Positions 58,471-64,000 of a DNA stretch of 64,000 bases are shown here, one piece after another. The translations under genes and the position numbers were made by a program. Under the pieces are notes generated by a model that was not told the DNA's origin, did not search any database, and was given only the letters and a program-made list of their open reading frames with translations. Source of the DNA: Duganella dendranthematis (GTDB lineage Bacteria > Pseudomonadota > Gammaproteobacteria > Burkholderiales > Burkholderiaceae_D); the NCBI RefSeq assembly GCF_012849375.1, contig NZ_CP051684.1:4650001-4714000 (forward strand). The letters are read 5' to 3'. Every line of letters begins with the position of its first letter. The first letter of the stretch is position 1.

Positions 58471-58725
58471 ATGGGGATGAACGATACTACTCAACTCCCT
58501 CCACTGCCGGATCGTCTGTCGATTGATCCTCGCAGCAAATTCCACGTCGCCGCCGTGTTTGAACACGATGTTGGCATCAGGTTCAACGGCAAAGAACGCA
58601 TGGATGTCGATGAATACTGCATCAGCGAAGGCTGGATCAAGGTTCCAGCAGGTAAGTCGCTGGACCGTTTCGGCAACCCGATGCTGATCAAGCTGAAAGG
58701 CACGGTCGAAGCGTTCTACCGCTAA
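58471..58725 (+). CDS. DUF3297 family protein
   Basis: 84 residues. PPLPDRLSIDPRSKFHVAAV, VGIRFNGKERMDVDEYCISE, GWIKVPAGKSLDRFGNPM, LIKLKGTVEAFYR closely follow the DUF3297 pattern. Small soluble protein, function unknown. ATG 58471 and ATG 58477 are both possible; neither has a clear ribosome-binding site. TATAAT at 58465-58470 directly ahead is intriguing but too close for a normal leader. Confidence 0.85.
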   Translation: MGMNDTTQLPPLPDRLSIDPRSKFHVAAVFEHDVGIRFNGKERMDVDEYCISEGWIKVPAGKSLDRFGNPMLIKLKGTVEAFYR

Positions 58726-58742
58726 GCACCGGCCTGCGTCAG

Positions 58743-58774
58743 AAAAGCCGCCTGGTTCGCCACGGCGGCTTTTT
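58743..58774. terminator. bidirectional intrinsic terminator
   Basis: AAAAGCCGCC (58743-58752) pairs with GGCGGCTTTT (58764-58773) and TGG-TTCG-CCA pairs within the loop. A-run and T-run on the two sides let it serve both the DUF3297 gene and the convergent LysR gene, whose stop overlaps the T-run. Confidence 0.88.
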
Positions 58775-59708
58775 ACATTGTGGCTTGCGGCTCGTCGTAG
58801 CGGCTGGCCGACGCCAGCAGCAGTTCCAGGAACACTTTGACGACCGGCCGGCATTCGTCGCTGCGCCAGTTCAGCATCATGGCCAGCGGCGGCAGTCCCT
58901 CCAGCCGCACCGCGCGCATGCCGGCCGGCGGCGCGCCCAGCACAAACGAGGTGCCCAGCATCAGGCCCATGCCGTCTTTGGCCAGCTGGATGCCGAACAG
59001 CGACTGCGTGGCCGCGAACACGAAATTCGGTGTCACGCCGGCCACCCGGCATGTCTCGACCAGGCCGTCGTACACGGGTGGATTGACTTCGCGGGCGAAC
59101 ACGATGATGTTTTCTTCCGCCAGGCTGCTGAGCGGGAGCTGCTGCATGCCGGCCCAGCGGTGCGTCTCGGGCAGCAGCAAGGCCCATGGCGATGCCGCCA
59201 CCAGGCGGCTGCTGACCTCGGCGCAATGGGGCAGGGCGGCGTCCGCGCCGCGCAGCACCACGCCAATCCCGACATCGATTTGCGCGCGCATCAGGGCGGT
59301 GCCTTGCTGCTGGTTGAGGATCTCCTGGCGCTGCAGCCGCGCGCTGGGATAGGCATGTTGAAGCTGGCTCATCGCCCCCGCCAGCACCGGCAGGCTGGCG
59401 TATTCGGTGATGCCAATGGCAATCGCCATGTTCTCCTCGCCACCGGCGGCGGCGGTGCGCTGCGCCAGCTGGTCGAGATTGCTGATGATTTTGGCGATGC
59501 CGTCGCGGAAGACGATGCCCGCCGGCGTCAGCGCCAGCTGGCGCTGGTCGCGGATAAACAGTTTGACGCCGAGGTTTTCCTCCAGCCGCGCAATTTGCTG
59601 GCTCAGCGCCGGCTGCGTAATCGACGCCAGGTCCGCCGCCCGGCCGAAGTGCAGCTCCTGGCTCAGGATTAAAAAGTTTTGATACATTCTCAGTTCTGAG
59701 GCCTTCAT
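58773..59708 (-). CDS. LysR family transcriptional regulator
   Basis: 311 residues. HTH: MYQNFLILSQELHFGRAADL, ASITQPALSQQIARLEENLG, VKLFIRDQRQLALTPAG. The effector domain is of the BenM/CatM-like type (LQRQEILNQQQGTALMRAQI, DVGIGVVLRGAD). Overlaps the start region of the kinase gene by 4 bases, so both are co-expressed. Target unknown. Confidence 0.9.
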   Translation of the reverse strand: MKASELRMYQNFLILSQELHFGRAADLASITQPALSQQIARLEENLGVKLFIRDQRQLALTPAGIVFRDGIAKIISNLDQLAQRTAAAGGEENMAIAIGITEYASLPVLAGAMSQLQHAYPSARLQRQEILNQQQGTALMRAQIDVGIGVVLRGADAALPHCAEVSSRLVAASPWALLLPETHRWAGMQQLPLSSLAEENIIVFAREVNPPVYDGLVETCRVAGVTPNFVFAATQSLFGIQLAKDGMGLMLGTSFVLGAPPAGMRAVRLEGLPPLAMMLNWRSDECRPVVKVFLELLLASASRYDEPQATM

Positions 59709-60406
59709 TTTTTTAAACCTTTGCGCTGAGCGTAGCTACCCATTCTACGCGATGAATCTGGCGCAGAGGCTGCTTGGGGTCGCCACCACGGCGCGCCGAA
59801 GCGAAACGCCACGGTGGTGCCGGAACCGCTGTCGCTGCTGATGCTGAAGCGGGCGCCGAGGCCGGCGGCGCGTTCGCGCATGCCGTGCAGGCCGAAGTGT
59901 GTACGCAACTGTGGCTGGCGCAACACGTTGGCCGGAATGCCGCAGCCGTCGTCGGTGACGCGGATAATGGCCTGCGCCGCCTGCCATTCTTCGGTGATGG
60001 AAATGCGGCTGGCGCCGGCATGCCGCACGGCGTTGCGGATCGCTTCGGCGAGGCACATGAACAGTTCGTCGGCAAAGCCGTTGGCCTGGGACGACAGCGC
60101 GGCCGATAGACGCGACTGAAAGCGCAGGCCGGCCGGTTCGCAGACCGCGAGCGCCAGGGCGTCGATCCGCATTTTCAATGACGCGGATGTATTGGCCTGG
60201 CGTAGTTCATAAATCAAATCCCTGCCCAGGCTCATGGCCGCGCCGGTTTTCTCGGCGATCGCCTGCAGATCGGCCGCAGGGCTTTGCAAGGCCAGCACGA
60301 TCATGTGACACTGCTGGAGGAAGTCGTCATGCAGAATGCGGGCGATGCGATTGCGTTCGCGTTGCCGCTCGCTGAACATCAGTTCCGTGAGCTTGTCCGG
60401 CGTCAT
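59705..60406 (-). CDS. soluble NarL-type sensor kinase (HisKA_3-HATPase)
   Basis: 233 residues from ATG 60406, which follows AAGG at 5-base spacing; an ATG at 60427 is also in frame. The phosphoacceptor region is RERNRIARILHDDFLQQCHM and the ATPase has EAIRNAVRHAGASRISI, VTDDGCGIP and FGLHGMRERAAGLGARFSIS. There is no TM or sensor domain at all and no NarL-type response regulator nearby. It is translationally coupled to a LysR gene, an unusual pairing. Confidence 0.85.
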   Translation of the reverse strand: MTPDKLTELMFSERQRERNRIARILHDDFLQQCHMIVLALQSPAADLQAIAEKTGAAMSLGRDLIYELRQANTSASLKMRIDALALAVCEPAGLRFQSRLSAALSSQANGFADELFMCLAEAIRNAVRHAGASRISITEEWQAAQAIIRVTDDGCGIPANVLRQPQLRTHFGLHGMRERAAGLGARFSISSDSGSGTTVAFRFGAPWWRPQAASAPDSSRRMGSYAQRKGLKK

Positions 60407-60542
60407 GAAGACCTTGCGATTGCGCATGCGATGCTTACTCAGTTGGATCGCGCGGATTCTACGCAGAATAGATTGCGCTTTCCAATTAGAAATAATTATC
60501 TGCGCGATAAGAGTGGCTTATCGCGGCTGACGCGCCAAAACA

Positions 60543-60579
60543 AAGGGCCGAGGCCTGTGCGAGACAGGACTCGGCCCTT
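60543..60579 (-). terminator. intrinsic terminator after the 63-residue gene
   Basis: On the reverse strand AAGGGCCGAG and CTCGGCCCTT form a perfect 10-bp stem, with CCTGT/ACAGG pairing inside it, followed by TGTTTTGG. It lies 23 bases past the stop at 60602. Confidence 0.7.
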
Positions 60580-60601
60580 GACGCTGGTGGCGCGAGGCGG
60601 C

Positions 60602-60793
60602 TTAGTGGGTCGCCGGGTTGCCGCGCAGCTTGTCCAGCATTTGCAGCGTGGCCGGCACCAGGTTCATGATTCCGTGATACGCGCAGTACTCACAAAATGC
60701 CTCCTCCGGCGTCATCGCAGCGATACTGGCGTCGGAGTGACCGCGGCGGCGCAGGGCGCGCAGACAGGCGGCATCCATATTTCTGGAATTCAT
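60602..60793 (-). CDS. 63-residue hypothetical protein
   Basis: MDAACLRALRRRGHSDASIA, AMTPEEAFCEYCAYHGIMNL is the core. The Cys-rich CEYCAYHG may bind a metal. Good Shine-Dalgarno (GGGAGAAAG) before ATG 60793 and a strong terminator after it support it as a real gene. Family not recognised with confidence. Confidence 0.65.
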   Translation of the reverse strand: MNSRNMDAACLRALRRRGHSDASIAAMTPEEAFCEYCAYHGIMNLVPATLQMLDKLRGNPATH

Positions 60794-60891
60794 GCACTTT
60801 CTCCCTTTTGAATCTGATAAGGTTGGTGGGTGGTACGATAGTTGCCTACTGAAAATATTATAATAGAAAATGATTCCATGTGGAAATAAAA

Positions 60892-61656
60892 ATGGTTTTT
60901 ATTAACATTTTGGACAAATGGCTACGCGGCCTGGCGACGATGATCGTCGGTGGCGTGGCGACGTGCGCCGTCGCTGGGACGCCGTTGACCGTGGTGACCG
61001 AAGAATTTGCCCCGTACAGCTATGTGGAAAGCGGCGAGGTCAGCGGCTATTCGACCGAAGTCGTGCGTGCCGCGCTGGCGCGCGCGGGCATCGACTACAG
61101 CATCCAGATCTATCCCTGGGCGCGGGCGTTGCAAATGGCCACGGCGCGTCCCAATGTGCTGATTTACAGCATCGTCCGTACGCCGCAACGGGAAAACCAG
61201 TTCCAGTGGATCGCGGCGATTGCACCACGCAATGTCTACCTGTACAAACTGGCGGCGCGTCAGGACATTCAGATTCACGCACTGGCCGATTTGAAACCGT
61301 ATCGCATTGCCGCTAATCGCGGCGATGTGGTCGAGGAGCAGCTGCACCAGCTGGGTCTGACGGCCGACCTGTCGGCCAAGGATGTGTTCAGCTTGCAAAA
61401 GCTGATCGCCGGACGGGTCGACTTGATGGTGGCGACGGAGTTGTCGATCGAAGGCGTGTGCCAGCGGGCCAATGTGTCATGCGCGCTGCTGGAGCGCGGC
61501 ATGCAGATGCCCGAGATCAGTGGCTACTATGTGGCGGCCAGCCTGGGAACGCCGGTCGCCACGGTGCAGCGCTTGCGGCAGGCGTTTGTCCAACTGCGCA
61601 ACAGCGACGCCATGCGGCAGAGCGCCGACAAGTATGGCGTAACGCCTGTCAAATAG
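60892..61656 (+). CDS. periplasmic solute-binding protein (SBP_bac_3-like)
   Basis: 254 residues from ATG 60892 (GTG 60880 also in frame). A signal-anchor region ends near CAVAGTP. The mature part is amino-acid-binding-protein-like: LTVVTEEFAPYSYVESGEVS, GYSTEVVRAALARAGIDYSI, YPWARALQMATARPNVLIYS and DVFSLQKLIAGRVDLMVATE. No transporter genes adjoin it. TATAAT at 60859-60864 is a likely -10. Ends with an 8-base overlap with the convergent MFS gene. Confidence 0.82.
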   Translation: MVFINILDKWLRGLATMIVGGVATCAVAGTPLTVVTEEFAPYSYVESGEVSGYSTEVVRAALARAGIDYSIQIYPWARALQMATARPNVLIYSIVRTPQRENQFQWIAAIAPRNVYLYKLAARQDIQIHALADLKPYRIAANRGDVVEEQLHQLGLTADLSAKDVFSLQKLIAGRVDLMVATELSIEGVCQRANVSCALLERGMQMPEISGYYVAASLGTPVATVQRLRQAFVQLRNSDAMRQSADKYGVTPVK

Positions 61657-62896
61657 CGGCGGGAGCGACTGGTGCGGCCGGCGCCGCCAGGTTGCGGTTC
61701 AGTCGCCACAGCAGGGCGCCGGCGACCAGCGACGTGCCGACCACCACGTAACCGACCGTGTCGAAGTGCTGCAAGCGGCCGTCCGCCCCTTGGGTGACGA
61801 TGTGGCCGGACACCACCGACGCCAGGCCGCCGGCCAGTTGCTGGATCGATGCGCTGATGGCGTTGTACGAACCGCGCTGGGTCTGCACCGGCACCGTTGA
61901 CGACAGCGCCTGGAACGGAATCATGCGCGAGAAGATACCGACGAACATCATGGTGTTGACCACCACCAGCATCCACAGCGGCACCCGGCCCAGATGGGTG
62001 TAGATCAGCACCATGGCGATCGACAACCCGGTGCCGAACAGGAACACGCGGAACTTGCCAAAGGCGTCCGCGGCGCGGCCGATCATCGGGCCGATGAAGA
62101 TGGTGCACACGCCGGTGATCAGGTACACGGTCGGCAGGTGATGCAGATCGATGCCCATATTGTTGACAATATAGGCGCTGCTGAACGGCATCAGCATGAA
62201 GCCGCCGGTGGTCAGCAGGGCGGTGATGGCGAATGCCAGCAGGTAGCGCTTTTCCGTCACCGTGTGGAACAGGTGCATGAAAGCGCTGTGCTCCTGCGGT
62301 TTGCCGAGGTGGGCGTTGACCGGCTGCATTTTCCACGCCACCACCAGACCGCCGGCCAGCCCGAACGCTGCCATGGCGATGAACGGCACATGCCAGTTCC
62401 ACTGGTTGGACAGGTAGATGCCGACCGGGATGCCCAGCACCTGGCTGGCGGCAAACGCGGTCTGGATCAGGCCCATGACGCGACCGCGCATTTGCGGCGG
62501 GAACAGGTCGGTCGAAATGGCCAGCACGATGGAGCCGATCACGCCGCCGAACAGGCCGGTGAAGATGCGCGCCGCCAGCAGGCTCTCGTAGGTCGGCGCC
62601 AGGCCGCACCAGACGGTGCCGATAATGAAGCCGGAATAGAAGAACAGCAGCAGTTTCTTGCGGTCGTAGCGGTCGGCGAAACCGGCCGTCAGCAGGCCGG
62701 ACAGGCCGGCGGAGAAGGCGTAGGCCGACACCACCAGGCCAAATTGCGCCGGGCTGATGTGCAGGTCCGGCATGATCAGCGCGCCCAGCGGCGACATGAT
62801 CATGAAGTCGAGGATCACCGCGAATTGCAGGAAGGCCAGCATGGCCACGACGATTTTCTGGTAGCCGCTGAACGGCGGCGCAGGCGTTTTCTTCAT
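61649..62896 (-). CDS. MFS transporter (12 TM)
   Basis: 415 residues. AVILDFMIMSPLGALIMPDL, SAYAFSAGLSGLLTAGFADRYDRKK (loop 2-3 motif, shown in part), ARIFTGLFGGVIGSIVLAIS and PPQMRGRVMGLIQTAFAASQ match the DHA1/arabinose-exporter-like group. Probably a drug or sugar efflux pump. Its start overlaps the gene before it by 4 bases. Confidence 0.9.
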   Translation of the reverse strand: MKKTPAPPFSGYQKIVVAMLAFLQFAVILDFMIMSPLGALIMPDLHISPAQFGLVVSAYAFSAGLSGLLTAGFADRYDRKKLLLFFYSGFIIGTVWCGLAPTYESLLAARIFTGLFGGVIGSIVLAISTDLFPPQMRGRVMGLIQTAFAASQVLGIPVGIYLSNQWNWHVPFIAMAAFGLAGGLVVAWKMQPVNAHLGKPQEHSAFMHLFHTVTEKRYLLAFAITALLTTGGFMLMPFSSAYIVNNMGIDLHHLPTVYLITGVCTIFIGPMIGRAADAFGKFRVFLFGTGLSIAMVLIYTHLGRVPLWMLVVVNTMMFVGIFSRMIPFQALSSTVPVQTQRGSYNAISASIQQLAGGLASVVSGHIVTQGADGRLQHFDTVGYVVVGTSLVAGALLWRLNRNLAAPAAPVAPAAI

Positions 62897-63252
62897 TCGT
62901 TATCTTTCTTTTCGGATGGGCGGCAGAACGGCGCGCGGTGCTTGAAGAACTGTTCGCGCTGCTGGAAGAACTGGCTGCGTTCTTCCGGCGTCATGGCTTG
63001 CCAGCGCTGCCAGTGTTCGCGCTTTTCATGCCAGTCGCGGTGATGGCCGCGAAAGCCGCCAAACAGGATGCGGCAGAGTAGCAGCAATCCCAAGGCCTGC
63101 CAATAGTTGACGGCATTGGCGCCGGGGAAGATGGTCGGGATCAGGCAATTCCACAACCACATGACAATGGCGCCCAGCGCAGCGGCGCCGGCCAGTATCC
63201 ACAGGCCTTTAATCAGTTTGAATTTCTTGTAGCTCATATTTTCGTGACGCAT
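62893..63252 (-). CDS. small two-TM membrane protein
   Basis: 119 residues; TM helices GLWILAGAAALGAIVMWLWN (about 15-34) and YWQALGLLLLCRILFGG (about 50-66), then a charged C-terminal tail WQRWQAMTPEERSQFFQQRE. AAGGAG precedes ATG 63252. It lies between the sigma gene (15 bases) and the MFS gene (overlap), so it could be the partner or anti-sigma-like membrane protein for the sigma factor; this is from position only. Confidence 0.75.
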   Translation of the reverse strand: MRHENMSYKKFKLIKGLWILAGAAALGAIVMWLWNCLIPTIFPGANAVNYWQALGLLLLCRILFGGFRGHHRDWHEKREHWQRWQAMTPEERSQFFQQREQFFKHRAPFCRPSEKKDNE

Positions 63253-63267
63253 TTGGTGGTACTCCTT

Positions 63268-63825
63268 TCATTCGTCGTACAGGGCTTGCAGGCGCTGGCG
63301 CAGGTACAGCACGGCGTAGCGCTTGCGGGCCAATAAAGTGTTGATCGAGACGCCGGTCTCCGCCGCCATCTCCTTGAAACTGATGCCGTCCAGCTCGTGG
63401 GCGATGAACACATCGCGCTGGTTGACGGGCAAGGCTTCCAGCGCGCGCTGCAGTTCTTCCAGCAGCATGGCGCGGGTGTAGGCCGCTTCCGGGCCGCCGT
63501 CAGGGGAGGGCAGCATCAGGTCGAGGCGGCAGTCCTCGTCCTCGTCGCCGTTGCCCAGGTCGTCCAGGGCGACTTCCTTTTTCTTGCGAAAGCGGTCGAT
63601 GATGCGGTTGCGCGCCACCCGGAACAGCCAGGCGCTGACCTGTTCGATTGGTTCCGGCAGGTGGTAAGCCTGGGTAAACTCGTAGAACACGTCTTGCAGG
63701 ATATCGTCGGCGTCGGTCTGGTCGGCCACGCGGCGGCGGATGAAGTGCCACAAGCGCGAACGCTCGCGCAACACGGTCGCGGTGATGGCCTGATCTTGCT
63801 CGGTTATTGTTGGTGGTGCGGTCAT
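63268..63825 (-). CDS. ECF-type RNA polymerase sigma factor
   Basis: 185 residues. Region 2: DADDILQDVFYEFTQAYHLP, SAWLFRVARNRIIDRFRKKK. Region 4: ALEALPVNQRDVFIAHELDG, ISFKEMAAETGVSINTLLAR, KRYAVLYLRQRLQALY. Acidic linker of GNGDEDEDCRLD. First gene of a sigma-membrane protein-MFS operon that it may itself control. Confidence 0.92.
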   Translation of the reverse strand: MTAPPTITEQDQAITATVLRERSRLWHFIRRRVADQTDADDILQDVFYEFTQAYHLPEPIEQVSAWLFRVARNRIIDRFRKKKEVALDDLGNGDEDEDCRLDLMLPSPDGGPEAAYTRAMLLEELQRALEALPVNQRDVFIAHELDGISFKEMAAETGVSINTLLARKRYAVLYLRQRLQALYDE

Positions 63826-63943
63826 AGACAGAAAGACGGTCCAAGGCCAGGAATATTGTAATGCTCAGGATGATCTTTGGCGGAAACAATTTATTAAGAT
63901 AGTATTGATAACATTTCCTCTAAATTCAGAGACGGATACAACA

Positions 63944-64000
63944 ATGCAAAAAGTTCGGCTACTGGTATTTGGCTTGGTTGCGGCAGTGGCGTGCGGGTAT
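63944..64000 (+). CDS. start of an exported protein, cut by window edge
   Basis: ATG 63944 opens MQKVRLLVFGLVAAVACGY, the beginning of a signal peptide, possibly a lipoprotein with VAACG-like turn. Only 19 codons are present, divergent from the sigma factor gene. Product unknown. Confidence 0.5.
   Translation, partial: MQKVRLLVFGLVAAVACGY

Overview
The window is a GC-rich, densely packed chromosomal segment. The gene content (many CHASE/PAS/GGDEF/EAL proteins, paired MCPs, FdhD with a YdeP-type molybdoenzyme, ergothioneine genes, class II LeuA, UGT-type glycosyltransferase, DUF1501/DUF1800 pair) points to a betaproteobacterium, most likely Oxalobacteraceae of the Massilia/Duganella group. 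This is an inference from gene content and codon use. No rRNA, tRNA, insertion sequence, prophage or CRISPR array was recognised.

Layout. 0-12 kb: a SET-domain methyltransferase, a CHASE-PAS-GGDEF-EAL protein, a spermidine-synthase-like protein, a diguanylate-cyclase-like protein that has lost its metal ligands, then an apparent operon of exopolyphosphatase (ppx), periplasmic solute-binding protein, hybrid histidine kinase and REC protein. 12-20 kb: a Lys/Ala/Pro-rich basic protein, OlsB-type acyltransferase, fdhD behind a long hairpin, a TonB receptor, a frameshifted LytS-type kinase, a YdeP-type molybdoenzyme and a small winged-helix regulator. 20-27.7 kb: a TetR gene with its probable operator, a second PAS-GGDEF-EAL protein, a DUF1501/DUF1800 pair and small hypotheticals. 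27.9-34.3 kb: a five-gene PhnCDE-like ABC transporter (two ATPases, two permeases, one binding protein) divergent from egtD-egtB. 34.3-37 kb: a small glycan cluster with a decayed glycosyltransferase. 37-46 kb: an MCP, leuA with a leucine-rich leader peptide, then selD/senC, senB and the divergent senA. 46-64 kb: lipoprotein, MCP, glycosyltransferase, malic enzyme, glutamate dehydrogenase, LysR, MFS/MarR with operator, cation antiporter, LysR plus soluble kinase, solute-binding protein, MFS and an ECF sigma factor.

The main biological story is selenium and sulfur histidine-betaine synthesis. EgtD makes hercynine; EgtB takes it towards ergothioneine; SelD/SenC, SenB and SenA together match the selenoneine pathway (selenophosphate, selenosugar, hercynine coupling). 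The ABC transporter beside egtDB resembles, from memory, the family annotated as putative selenate transporters, which would complete an uptake-to-selenoneine route within about 17 kb.

Regulatory signals read directly from the sequence: Pho-box-like promoters with E. coli phoA-type spacing before ppx (strong) and olsB (weaker); a leucine-codon leader peptide before leuA; perfect inverted repeats before the TetR- and MarR-linked operons; and a hairpin covering the fdhD ribosome-binding site.
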